NCBI GenBank assembly: GCA_003249625.1
Contig: QKII01000338.1
Span: 1 to 8,219, forward strand
Direction of reading: 5' to 3'
DNA length: 8,219 nucleotides
Source of the DNA: Propionivibrio sp.
GTDB lineage: Bacteria > Pseudomonadota > Gammaproteobacteria > Burkholderiales > Rhodocyclaceae
Shown here: in pieces, positions 1 through 6,159 of the stretch
Layout of the letters: each line of letters opens with the position of its first letter
Position numbering within the stretch: position 1 is the first letter of the stretch
Position numbers and translations under genes: made by a program
Notes under the pieces: model-generated
The model's input: the letters and a program-made list of their open reading frames with translations, nothing else
Databases searched by the model: none
What the model was told of the DNA's origin: nothing

Positions 1-59
1 GCCTGCTTGAATTCCTCCGGGTGATGCCGCCTACGCCGTATCGGCTTCTGTATCTCCAT
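1..59 (-). CDS. Insertion sequence transposase N-terminus (OrfA-like), partial
   Basis: Reading the minus strand from an ATG at 59-57 gives MEIQKPIRRRRHHPEEFKQ before the window ends. A short basic stretch followed by an R-R-[YH]-x-[PD]-E-[FE]-K pattern is typical of the N-terminus of small helix-turn-helix transposase proteins (OrfA/TnpA) of IS3- and IS66-type elements. The inverted repeat just upstream at 65-90 fits the terminus of such an element. Only 19 codons are visible, so the family cannot be fixed and it cannot be said whether the element is intact. The basic N-terminus next to an IS-like end is the whole of the evidence. Confidence 0.55.
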   Translation of the reverse strand, partial: MEIQKPIRRRRHHPEEFKQ

Positions 60-64
60 CGATC

Positions 65-90
65 GTGTCCACCATGCTTTTAGTGGACAC
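65..90. repeat. Inverted repeat, probable IS terminus
   Basis: GTGTCCAC at 65-72 and GTGGACAC at 83-90 are perfect 8-bp inverted arms around a 10-base centre. The repeat lies directly upstream of the truncated minus-strand transposase ORF. Read from the minus strand, the element would begin GTGTCCACTAAAAGC, which looks like the tip of an IS3-like element. The outer boundary is therefore inferred at about position 90. The other end and any target duplication are outside the window. Confidence 0.5.
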
Positions 91-115
91 CATCTTCCCG
101 GGCTAACGCCTCAAT

Positions 116-379
116 TTACAGATGACTTCGCCGGGGGCTTACGAAAAATCGCGCTGCGTGCGTGAAATCAAAAGGCCATTGGTAGATTTCTTCAGCGGGC
201 AGTTCTTAACGGTCGACAGCGCCAATGCGGATGATCTACCCGTCCGTGTCCGGCAAAAACGGATTATGCCCGCTTAAATTCCAGGTGCCAGTGATGACTG
301 CCTTCGCGACTTTTTCCAACAGTTCCATTCTTTCTTCGTCGGTATGCTGCGTGATGATGCCTCTGGCTACGATGTACCC
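116..379 (-). pseudogene. Decayed minus-strand ORF of unknown family, downstream of the aldolase gene
   Basis: One minus-strand frame, starting just after the aldolase stop, reads like protein: GYIVARGIITQHTDEERME, then LLEKVAKAVITGTWN and LSGHNPFLPDTDG. It then meets a stop (TAG at 238-236). The same frame continues sensibly as IIRIGAVDR to a second stop (TAA at 208-206), then ELPAEEIYQWPFDF, and ends at TAA 118-116 close to the IS end. The residue mix and the restart of plausible protein after each stop suggest a once-coding gene broken by nonsense changes and possibly truncated by the IS. I do not recognise the family. A short opposite-strand ORF (122-277, 51 residues) covers part of it and is probably chance. 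Confidence 0.4.
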
Positions 380-1261
380 TTATTCCGAGTAGTGATCGAA
401 TGCGGCCTTGAGAGCTGCGTCAATTTTCGGGTCGATGCCGCTGGCCGGTTCGCGGGCCGGGCCGACCTTGTGACCAAGCAGGTTCAGCGAGCGCTTCACT
501 ATGGAGTTTGGGTTGCCCAGCGCCATGACATCGCGGAAAGGGCGGATTGTTCGCTGCGCCTTGTTGGCAGCGTCGATGTCGCCTTTCGCCCAGTTGTCGT
601 AGATGCTGCAAATCAGTTTCGGGAACACGTTTGACCATCCCGAAATTGCGCCGGTCCCGCCGGCGAGCAGGGTCCATAAGATCAGGGAGTCGTTGCCGGC
701 GAGCACGCTGACTTTGCCGCCGGTTTCTTCGATGTAACGTAGGGTGTTGTCGAAATTGCCGCTAGAGTCCTTGGCGCCCACGATGTTGGGGTTTTCTGCG
801 GCCAGTTTTTTGACGGTTGTGTAGTTGATGTTGTTGCCGGTGCGGGCTGGCATGTTGTACAACAAGATCGGCAATTTCACGCTCTTGGCGACGGCACTGA
901 AGTGACGATAGAGGTCATCCTGTGAGACGCTGACAAAGTAGGGCGAGACGACCGATAGTGCGTCGACGCCCAGGTTTTCCGCCTTCTTCGACATCTCTGC
1001 GCTTTCCTTGGTGCCCACGCAGCCCGTGCCTGCGTAGACGGGCACGCGGCCTTTGACTTCGTCTACCGCGACTTTCAGGACTCGAAGCTTTTCCTCCTCG
1101 TTCAGTGCATATACCTCGCCATTTGTGCCAAGGGCGAAAATGCCGGAAACGCCAGCGTCGACAAGGCGGTTGATTTCGATGCGGAACTGCGCTTCGTTAA
1201 AGCTTTCGTCATCGTTCATCGGCGTGATGATGGGAGTGATGATGCCCTTGGGTGTGAACAT
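380..1261 (-). CDS. DHDPS/N-acetylneuraminate lyase superfamily aldolase or dehydratase
   Basis: This 293-residue class I aldolase-type (beta/alpha)8 protein is full length for its family (about 290-300). The Schiff-base lysine is K164 in VGAKDSSG. The catalytic tyrosine is Y135 in LLYNMPARTG, with carboxylate-binding R140 behind it. The substrate loop is GTNGE at 45-49, where true lysine-pathway DapA usually has GTTGE. These residues support chemistry on a 2-keto acid such as pyruvate. The variant loop and the sugar-acid neighbourhood argue for a catabolic 2-keto-3-deoxy sugar acid aldolase/dehydratase rather than biosynthetic DapA; this is inference. An AAGGA ribosome site lies 7 bases before the ATG at 1261. 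The gene is transcribed away from the DeoR-led operon, so it may share its control region. The exact substrate cannot be read from the sequence. Confidence 0.9.
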   Translation of the reverse strand: MFTPKGIITPIITPMNDDESFNEAQFRIEINRLVDAGVSGIFALGTNGEVYALNEEEKLRVLKVAVDEVKGRVPVYAGTGCVGTKESAEMSKKAENLGVDALSVVSPYFVSVSQDDLYRHFSAVAKSVKLPILLYNMPARTGNNINYTTVKKLAAENPNIVGAKDSSGNFDNTLRYIEETGGKVSVLAGNDSLILWTLLAGGTGAISGWSNVFPKLICSIYDNWAKGDIDAANKAQRTIRPFRDVMALGNPNSIVKRSLNLLGHKVGPAREPASGIDPKIDAALKAAFDHYSE

Positions 1262-1320
1262 TGCCGAGTCCTTTTATCAATGCGGTGGGTGGATGATGGC
1301 TTGGGAGTGAGTAACACTGA

Positions 1321-1334
1321 TCCATATTGATGGA
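1321..1334. repeat. Inverted repeat over the -10 box of the aldolase promoter
   Basis: TCCAT-ATTG-ATGGA is a perfect 5-bp inverted repeat with a 4-base centre. It covers the predicted minus-strand -10 box. Its position is what would be expected of a repressor operator. The binding protein is unknown; the DeoR-type regulator encoded next door is the nearest candidate. Confidence 0.4.
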
Positions 1335-1352
1335 CGGCTCTTTCTGAGTCAA
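1324..1352 (-). promoter_or_regulatory. Candidate sigma70 promoter for the DHDPS-family gene
   Basis: On the minus strand, TTGACT (1352-1347) and CAATAT (1329-1324) are separated by exactly 17 bases. This would start transcription near 1317 and leave a leader of about 56 bases before the ATG at 1261. The -35 box matches five of six consensus bases and the -10 box four of six. The -10 box is embedded in the inverted repeat at 1321-1334. Confidence 0.5.
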
Positions 1353-1390
1353 TAATATATGGCTAAAAGCTTCACAAAAGAGCAAAAACG

Positions 1391-1436
1391 ATCAATCGAT
1401 GCTGGATGAATTCCCCTTTCAAGGGGTTGGATTGAT
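1391..1436. repeat. Nested inverted repeats in the divergent control region
   Basis: CCCCTT-TC-AAGGGG (1413-1426) is an inverted repeat with 6-bp arms. It is flanked by a second perfect pair, ATCAATC (1391-1397) and GATTGAT (1430-1436). The outer arms are spaced unevenly around the inner one (15 and 3 bases), so a single continuous hairpin would carry a large bulge. The element sits between the two divergent promoters and is a candidate operator. No poly-T tract follows it, so it is not a convincing terminator. Confidence 0.4.
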
Positions 1437-1581
1437 ATTTTCGTAAAAAAGGAAAAGGACCGGATTTGGCTCGAAGGCTTTGTTCGAAGAAGCCGCACTG
1501 CTACCAAATGTTGGATAGTCTAGGTGCGGAGTGTCGGCATCGTCTGTGAACTAAAGTGATAGGTTGCTGTTGGTGTTTCTT

Positions 1582-1610
1582 TTGCAATAAATGTCTAAAG
1601 GTGGCAATAT
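1582..1610 (+). promoter_or_regulatory. Candidate promoter for the deoR-kinase-pdxA2 operon
   Basis: TTGCAA (1582-1587) and CAATAT (1605-1610) are spaced by 17 bases, predicting a start near 1617. If this is the operon promoter, the regulator cannot begin at the in-frame GTG at 1556. It must start downstream, which agrees with where homology to DeoR proteins begins. Both boxes match consensus only moderately. Confidence 0.4.
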
Positions 1611-1678
1611 CTACCATTAGTGTGATCTTTTCGGGAATGTATCTCGGTGAAGCCGGTCGGTTAAGAAAGAGAGGAGTC

Positions 1679-2509
1679 GTGGAGCAGATCGTGCACAGTG
1701 ATAGTCAACTCGATATTGAAAGCGGGCCGTTGCTGCCCGCCTTGCGAAGGCAACGCATTGCGGAATTTCTGCACCATCACGGAGCCGTAACGTTGCAACA
1801 GTTGACCGACGCATTGCACGTTTCGTTGTCTACGTTGCGTCGTGATCTCGATGCTCTGGCCGAGGAGGGGGTTGTCGAGCGGACGCACGGTGGTGCAATT
1901 TTGCGCCACCTTCAATACAGCACGTTCGAACCGAACATTTCGGCTGCACGCGATCTTTCTCCGCGGGAAAAGCAGCGGGTCGGGCAGGCCGCTGCCGAAT
2001 CGCTGGTGCCAGGCCAGAGCGTGATTTTCGACAGTGGAAGTACTGTTTTGGAAGCAGCGAGGGCAGTCGTTGCGAGGAAAATTCCGCTGGTTGCGATTAC
2101 CAATGACATTGAAATCGCACAGGTTCTGAACGCCAGTCCGTTGATTCAGGTTCATGTGTTCGGTGGTCAGTTACGTTCCGGTAGCAATACGTTGGTGGGT
2201 GAGCAGGTTCAGAATGCCGCCAAACTGATCTGTGCGGACGTGCTTTTTTTCGGTGCGCATGCGGTGACCGATAACGTTGTTTCGGAGACCTCGCCCGAGG
2301 TGGCGGCGGTAAAGCGCTCCCTGATGCGCTCTGCGACATCGTGTCGGCTGCTCGTTGATTCGTCGAAGTTCCGGCCGCGAGTGTTCATGACTGTCTGCGA
2401 TATGTCGGAGATCGCCGAGGTGGTCACCGACGATCGTGCGCCGCAGGAAGAACTTGAGCGGATCCGCTCGGCAGGAGTCAAACTTATCGTTGGAGGTAAA
2501 ACGTTATGA
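1679..2509 (+). CDS. DeoR-family transcriptional regulator
   Basis: This is a DNA-binding regulator of about 276 residues. Counting from GTG 1679, a DeoR-type winged helix-turn-helix spans about 22-75, with the family pattern LRRQRIAEFL, STLRRDLDAL and VERTHGGAIL. A DeoR C-terminal sensor domain of sugar-phosphate-isomerase fold follows, showing DSGSTV (118-123), TNDIEIAQVL, FGGQLR and LLVDSSKF (224-231). Such sensors usually bind a phosphorylated sugar intermediate, here perhaps a product of the adjacent kinase (inference). The frame is open back to GTG 1556, but that extension is cysteine-rich and unlike the family. GTG 1679 follows GAGAGGAG, although only 2 bases separate GGAG from the start; GTG 1691 (GGAG, 6-base gap) and ATG 1637 remain possible. 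The stop overlaps the kinase start by four bases (ATGA), so regulator and enzymes share a transcript and autoregulation is likely. Confidence 0.88.
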   Translation: MEQIVHSDSQLDIESGPLLPALRRQRIAEFLHHHGAVTLQQLTDALHVSLSTLRRDLDALAEEGVVERTHGGAILRHLQYSTFEPNISAARDLSPREKQRVGQAAAESLVPGQSVIFDSGSTVLEAARAVVARKIPLVAITNDIEIAQVLNASPLIQVHVFGGQLRSGSNTLVGEQVQNAAKLICADVLFFGAHAVTDNVVSETSPEVAAVKRSLMRSATSCRLLVDSSKFRPRVFMTVCDMSEIAEVVTDDRAPQEELERIRSAGVKLIVGGKTL

Positions 2510-3633
2510 TCGGAATACGGATTCTTGCCGATGATCTGACTGGTGCGCTGGATACTGCCGCGGCATTTTCCGGCAACGTGCCGGTTTATATCGATAAGCC
2601 GCCTACCACAGAAGGTCTCGCTGACGCGCCGGTATCTGTCGTTGCTACGCCGACGCGCGATGTTCCTGCCGATGAACTGCCTGGTTTCCTAACAGCTGTG
2701 GTTGACTGGTTCACATCAGGGAGCTTGTCTTTCAAGAAGGTCGACAGCTTGCTGCGTGGCAATACCTTTGCTGAAGTGGCTTGGTTGTACCGGAAAGCCG
2801 GCTTCGAACGCGTGGTTTTTGCGCCGGCATTCCCGGCGCAGGGCCGGATTACACAGGAAGACCGGCAATGGGTGGTTCGTCGCGGAAAAGAGAGGGAGGC
2901 GGTTGCCGCTCCGCTGGGTGCAGCCTTCTGTCAGTTGGGGTTGAGTTCCGGAATAGGTATTGACGAAGGGGCGAATGTCTGGATTCCCGAGGTTGTCTCG
3001 GACAGTGATCTCGATCAGGTTGTCCAATTGGTGGAAGCCGATCGGGGGAGTGTGATGTGGGTAGGTAGCGCGGGACTCGGGAGTGCGCTGGCGCGTCGAT
3101 TCGGCCTTTCGCCGCATACCGATATTCCTTTGCCACTCGCTGCTGGGCCAGGGCCGACGGTGTTGGTCAGCGCCAGCTTTCAGCCAGTGTTTCGCGAACA
3201 GTGGGCCTTGCTGCGTGCGGGCCGTTCCGTGCCGACGTTTGCCGAGGCGGGCGATACGGCGGGGATTGCGGCCGCCATCGAAATGGCACGCGCCGGTGCT
3301 GGCGAGGCGTGGTTCGATCTTTCGCCGCGGGAAACCGTTGCCCAGAGTGAAGCCATGCGCCGTCTCGACATCAACACGCGGTTGCTGGTGGAAAAGCTGC
3401 CGGTACCGGGACAACTGGTGGTTGTTGGCGGTGACACCCTGTTAGGTCTGTGTCGGGCCTCCGGGGCGGAAGGTTTGCTTGCGCACCCGTCGATTCGTCA
3501 TGGGTGGGGATGTGCACGGTTGATGGGTGGCGTCTGGGATGGCGTGCCCTGTTATTCACGGTCCGGTGCGTTCGGCGCGGTGGACGATCTTGTCGCTTTG
3601 TTCGGCGCACTGAATCACGAAACATCTTGTTGA
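2506..3633 (+). CDS. Four-carbon acid sugar kinase family protein (DUF1537), compact
   Basis: This is an ATP-dependent kinase of the family containing D-threonate/D-erythronate kinases and 3-oxo-tetronate 4-kinases (DtnK, DenK, OtnK). The N-terminal substrate domain shows ILADDLTGALDTAAAF (6-21), KKVDSLLRGN (77-86) and APAFPAQGR (106-114). The C-terminal nucleotide domain shows WVGSAGLGSALAR (185-197), VVGGDTLLGL (306-315) and SRSGAFG (351-357). At 375 residues it is shorter than the usual 410-440, though all hallmark motifs are there and nothing suggests a frameshift. GGAGGT at 2492-2497 lies 8 bases before the ATG, which overlaps the regulator stop. The PdxA2 gene follows after 11 bases. 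A kinase paired with PdxA2 points to phosphorylation of a tetronate at C4, then oxidation and decarboxylation to dihydroxyacetone phosphate. The exact stereoisomer cannot be told from the sequence. Confidence 0.9.
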   Translation: MIGIRILADDLTGALDTAAAFSGNVPVYIDKPPTTEGLADAPVSVVATPTRDVPADELPGFLTAVVDWFTSGSLSFKKVDSLLRGNTFAEVAWLYRKAGFERVVFAPAFPAQGRITQEDRQWVVRRGKEREAVAAPLGAAFCQLGLSSGIGIDEGANVWIPEVVSDSDLDQVVQLVEADRGSVMWVGSAGLGSALARRFGLSPHTDIPLPLAAGPGPTVLVSASFQPVFREQWALLRAGRSVPTFAEAGDTAGIAAAIEMARAGAGEAWFDLSPRETVAQSEAMRRLDINTRLLVEKLPVPGQLVVVGGDTLLGLCRASGAEGLLAHPSIRHGWGCARLMGGVWDGVPCYSRSGAFGAVDDLVALFGALNHETSC

Positions 3634-3644
3634 GAGGAAGAGAT

Positions 3645-4655
3645 ATGTCGAAAGCCATTCGTCTGGCAGTCACGATGGGCGACCCTGCTGGAATCGGGCC
3701 TGAGATCATCGTCAAGGCGGCGCAGAAGATGCGCACTGAGATCGAGCAAGGGCGCATCGAGTTTCTGGTTTTGGGAAGTGCTGCGGCGCTGACAAAGGCT
3801 TGCGGGACACTGTCCGTGGCTGTCGAGTCGCTTCCGTTGAAGATGGTCGACGTCGGTCCGGTCGAGGGCGAAATCGTCACAGGGCAAATTTCGCCTGTCG
3901 GTGGTGAGTGGGCTTATCTTGCTGTCAAGAAAGCGGCTGAACTGGTTCAGGCCGGCGATGCCGACGCCATCGTTACAGCACCCCTCTCCAAGGAAGCTTT
4001 GCATCTGGCTGGCCATCATTTCGAGGGACATACTGAATTGCTGGCGCACCTGACCGGCCAGCGAGATGCCGTCATGATGCTCGCACACGGGCCGATGCGT
4101 GTCACCCACGTGACGACCCACTGTGCGATTGCCGACGTACCCAAGCGCCTGAGCCCGACGCGGTTGCGGCGCGTGTTCTCGGTGACGCTCGAAGCGCTCG
4201 AATGCCTGGGCTTCGACAAGCCGCGCCTCGGCGTGGCCGGGCTCAATCCGCATTCCGGTGAAGGCGGTATTCTCGGCAAGGAAGACGAAGAAATCATCGC
4301 CCCTGTAATCAAGGAATTCGTCGATCAAGGCTACGACGTCACCGGTCCGGTGCCGGGCGACACCGTGTTCATCAAGTTGCGCGCCAACCAGTTCGACGCA
4401 GTGGTTGCGATGTTCCACGATCAGGGGCACATCCCTGTCAAGCTATTGGGTTTCGATGTCGATCCTGCGACAGGCAAGTGGCAGGCGATCAGCGGGGTTA
4501 ACGTCACGCTCGGTTTGCCGATCCTGCGCACATCTGTGGATCACGGGACAGCCTTTGATATCGCCGGAAAGGGGATCGCCAATCCGGACAGTCTGGTTGA
4601 TGCCGCCGAATACGCGTTGAAGCTGCTCGAAGGGCGGCGGAAAAAAGGGCTTTAA
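3645..4655 (+). CDS. pdxA2: PdxA2-type 4-phospho-D-threonate/D-erythronate 3-dehydrogenase
   Basis: This 336-residue NAD-dependent, divalent-metal-dependent dehydrogenase belongs to the PdxA family and is close to the usual length. It opens with LAVTMGDPAGIGPE (7-20). The three metal histidines are H129 in EGHTELLAHLT, H203 in NPHSGEGG and H258 in FHDQGH, and RTSVDHGTAFDIAGKG closes the site at 295-310. The FHDQGHIPVKL form matches the PdxA2 subgroup as I recall it; vitamin B6 PdxA usually has YHDQGLPVLK. PdxA2 oxidises C3 of 4-phospho-D-threonate or -erythronate; the beta-keto acid then loses CO2 to give dihydroxyacetone phosphate. The upstream kinase would make that substrate. The start is ATG 3645, with AGAGGAAGAG ending just ahead of it. 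The same frame is open upstream to 3450, but that part overlaps the kinase and lacks family similarity. Pyridoxal biosynthesis is the less likely alternative. Confidence 0.92.
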   Translation: MSKAIRLAVTMGDPAGIGPEIIVKAAQKMRTEIEQGRIEFLVLGSAAALTKACGTLSVAVESLPLKMVDVGPVEGEIVTGQISPVGGEWAYLAVKKAAELVQAGDADAIVTAPLSKEALHLAGHHFEGHTELLAHLTGQRDAVMMLAHGPMRVTHVTTHCAIADVPKRLSPTRLRRVFSVTLEALECLGFDKPRLGVAGLNPHSGEGGILGKEDEEIIAPVIKEFVDQGYDVTGPVPGDTVFIKLRANQFDAVVAMFHDQGHIPVKLLGFDVDPATGKWQAISGVNVTLGLPILRTSVDHGTAFDIAGKGIANPDSLVDAAEYALKLLEGRRKKGL

Positions 4656-4671
4656 GCTGGAGTGGATTGCG

Positions 4672-4691
4672 TGCGTGCATACACGCATTTT
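4672..4691 (+). terminator. Weak intrinsic terminator after pdxA2
   Basis: TGCGTG (4672-4677), loop CATA and CACGCA (4682-4687) form a perfect 6-bp stem followed directly by TTTT. It lies 16 bases past the pdxA2 stop and just before the alcohol dehydrogenase remnant. The short stem and four-T tail make it a modest terminator, but its position at an operon end is right. Confidence 0.45.
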
Positions 4692-4987
4692 GAATGCCAA
4701 GCGAATCATCTCAGGGCCAGGCAACATCAAAGGCGTCGAGGACGTTCGTCGCCGATCAGCGGGCGAAGAAGACGCTGATCATCACTGACAGAGGCGTGGC
4801 CAAGGCTGGACTGTTCTTTAGGCCGCAGGCCTTGCTTGTGGCCTCAGGCGTCAAGATTGCCGTCATCGACACGACGCCAAGCAGCATCATCATGATGCCG
4901 GAAGACGAGTTGAAGGTCGGCATCGTCAGCCCGAAGCTGATGCCCGATTTCGTTATCGCCGAGCCGGAGCTGACAATCGGTAGATGA
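4690..4987 (+). pseudogene. Iron-containing alcohol dehydrogenase, degenerate remnant
   Basis: Pieces of a group III (iron-containing) alcohol dehydrogenase appear in order but in different frames. RIISGPGNIKGVEDV (from 4702) matches the conserved N-terminal GPG strand. A frame change then gives KKTLIITDRGVAKAGL, the family's dinucleotide-binding start, followed by VKIAVIDTTPS. After a deletion of the central N-terminal region, including the GGGS nucleotide loop, the frame resumes with VGIVSPKLMPDFVIAEPELT, matching the segment before the metal-binding part. It stops at 4985-4987, and the whole iron-binding C-terminal half is missing. About 100 codons remain of a usual 380 or so. Such dehydrogenases often sit beside sugar-acid kinases, so this cluster probably once had one more enzyme. 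It cannot be functional. Confidence 0.8.
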
Positions 4988-5145
4988 GGTGATGGCGCAT
5001 CGCCCTGACGATTGTGTCGCGCTGATTCTTTGCTGAGCACGGTCGATCATGGCGCGGTCATTGCGTCTATTTGCCTCGTGATCTGAATAATTCCCTCGCG
5101 GCCGGATGTTGAGGGGTCCGGCCAGCGCGGATTTGCGTCGGTGTA
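4988..5145. other. Non-coding gap with a hairpin at 5097-5127
   Basis: No credible gene lies between the dehydrogenase remnant and the next promoter. The one structured element is a hairpin: GGCCGGA (5100-5106) pairs with TCCGGCC (5117-5123) around a 10-base loop, with CGC/GCG extending the stem past one unpaired base. No T-run follows on the plus strand, so it is not a standard terminator. It ends about 20 bases before the -35 box of the isomerase promoter. Confidence 0.4.
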
Positions 5146-5174
5146 TTGACAACGCGTTTCGCGCAATCGATAAT
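5146..5174 (+). promoter_or_regulatory. Strong sigma70 promoter for the TIM-barrel isomerase gene
   Basis: TTGACA (5146-5151) is a perfect -35 box. With the ideal 17-base spacer it is followed by GATAAT (5169-5174), five of six consensus bases. Transcription would start near 5181, leaving an 87-base leader before ATG 5268. The operator-like repeat begins at 5180, on the predicted start site. Confidence 0.7.
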
Positions 5175-5179
5175 TTTCA

Positions 5180-5198
5180 TCAAACATCATACATCTGG
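5180..5198 (+). promoter_or_regulatory. Operator-like direct repeat, copy 1
   Basis: TCAAACATCATACATCTGG matches 15 of 19 positions with a site at 6980-6998 in the other strong promoter of this module. Together with the base before it, the core is two 7-bp units, ATCAAAC and ATCATAC, followed by ATC. It lies on the predicted transcription start, where a bound protein would block polymerase. The GntR-type regulator encoded at 6160 is the likely ligand-controlled repressor, by position only. Confidence 0.55.
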
Positions 5199-5267
5199 CG
5201 TTTATACAAGCATCGAATTGCGTACAAACCCGCTGGCCAATTTCAATTACCATGTGACGGACATACC

Positions 5268-6059
5268 ATGATCGGACTAAGTACCTACGCGTTTTTCTGG
5301 CAGATTTCTGACCGTGCTCCGAAACCGCTAAGCCTGCATGATGTGCTGAACCGCACGCGTGACCTTGACGCGCAAGTTTTCCAGATCTGTGACTATCAGC
5401 CGCTCCATTCTTATACGGATTCGCAACTGCGAGACCTGAAGAAATATGCCGATGAGCTGGGGCTGACACTGGAACTGGGAACCAAGGGGATCAAGACGGA
5501 GCATCTGGCGAAATACCTGCGCATGGCTGATCTGCTTGGGGCCAGGATCATCCGTAGCATGGTGACGGCGCCGGATCACCGGCCCACGCTGGCCGAGGCT
5601 GAAGCGCTTCTCAAGGAGTCGATGCCTTCCTTCGAGGCGTCGGGCGTGACGGTCGCACTGGAAACGTACGAGCAACTGAGCTCGACCGATCTCGTTTCCC
5701 TGATTGAGGCTGTCGGCAGCAAGAGCCTCGGCATCTGCCTGGATCCCGCCAACTGCGTTGCCAATCTCGAACATCCGATTGCCGTGATCGACCGTTGCTC
5801 GCCTTACGTGGCTAACCTGCACGTGAAGGATTTTGCCTTTACCCGTCGTGGAGGGTGGGTTGGCTTCACTCTGGAAGGGGTAAAGCTCGGCGAAGGACTG
5901 TTGCCTTACGATTACATGATCGAGAAGGTCAACCCAGAGGCGAGGGGTATCAATCAGGTCGTAGAGCATTGGCTGACTTGGCAGGATGATTACGAGAAAA
6001 GCAGCCGCCTCGAGAACGAGTGGAATGGGCATAACCTGACAAGGATGCGCGGGAAGTAA
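5268..6059 (+). CDS. TIM-barrel sugar isomerase/epimerase (xylose isomerase-like, AP endonuclease 2 fold)
   Basis: This 263-residue protein has the xylose-isomerase-like barrel shared by IolE, hydroxypyruvate isomerase and D-tagatose 3-epimerase. The expected metal ligands are present in order: E132 in VALETYE, D159 in CLDPANC, H185 in LHVKDF and E233 in VVEHW. LGEG at 207-210 is another family hallmark. Such enzymes move a carbonyl along or invert a centre next to it; in tetronate pathways the OtnI relative isomerises 2-oxo- to 3-oxo-tetronate. A role on a sugar-acid or ketose intermediate is inferred and the substrate is unknown. ATG 5268 is preferred: the frame is open to 5106, but that extension covers the promoter and operator-like repeat. 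The ribosome site is weak (CGGA, 6 bases upstream). It is separately promoted from the pdxA2 operon and is followed by the GntR gene after 100 bases. Confidence 0.85.
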   Translation: MIGLSTYAFFWQISDRAPKPLSLHDVLNRTRDLDAQVFQICDYQPLHSYTDSQLRDLKKYADELGLTLELGTKGIKTEHLAKYLRMADLLGARIIRSMVTAPDHRPTLAEAEALLKESMPSFEASGVTVALETYEQLSSTDLVSLIEAVGSKSLGICLDPANCVANLEHPIAVIDRCSPYVANLHVKDFAFTRRGGWVGFTLEGVKLGEGLLPYDYMIEKVNPEARGINQVVEHWLTWQDDYEKSSRLENEWNGHNLTRMRGK

Positions 6060-6159
6060 TATTCGGATTCGTCCCTTGTTTTTCGCGCTAAACTCCGCTG
6101 GTTATTGAAGATGCATGATTGGTAATGAGTGGTATCTGACCGAAGGGGATATAAGAAAA

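Noticed and set aside
122..277. 51-residue plus-strand ORF near the left edge
   Set aside because: No family recognised and no good ribosome site. The minus-strand frame over the same bases looks more protein-like.
344..634. Plus-strand ORF of 96 codons antisense to the aldolase
   Set aside because: It lies opposite the well-supported aldolase and the decayed ORF, has no recognisable motif, and looks like a shadow of GC-rich coding DNA.
1470..1494. GGCTT/AAGCC inverted arms around TTCGAAG
   Set aside because: The arms are short, the loop irregular, and there is no T-tract or promoter box nearby to give it meaning.
2716..3414. Minus-strand ORF of 232 codons inside the kinase gene
   Set aside because: It is entirely antisense to a gene with clear family motifs, rich in Arg/His/Pro as antisense frames are, and has no domain pattern.
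3615..4430. Minus-strand ORF of 271 codons inside pdxA2
   Set aside because: It is antisense to pdxA2, whose metal-site histidines are intact; no family features.
5252..5257. ATG-TGA start-stop pair just before the isomerase start
   Set aside because: A minimal upstream ORF would be intriguing, but a six-base match arises easily by chance and no ribosome site precedes it.
5328..6032. Minus-strand ORF of 234 codons inside the isomerase gene
   Set aside because: It is antisense to the isomerase, which has all four metal ligands; no ribosome site or recognisable domain.
6076..6105. Possible promoter (TTGTTT ... GGTTAT) for the GntR gene
   Set aside because: The -10 box is poor and the spacing only fits at 18. 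Read-through from the isomerase promoter is the simpler explanation.
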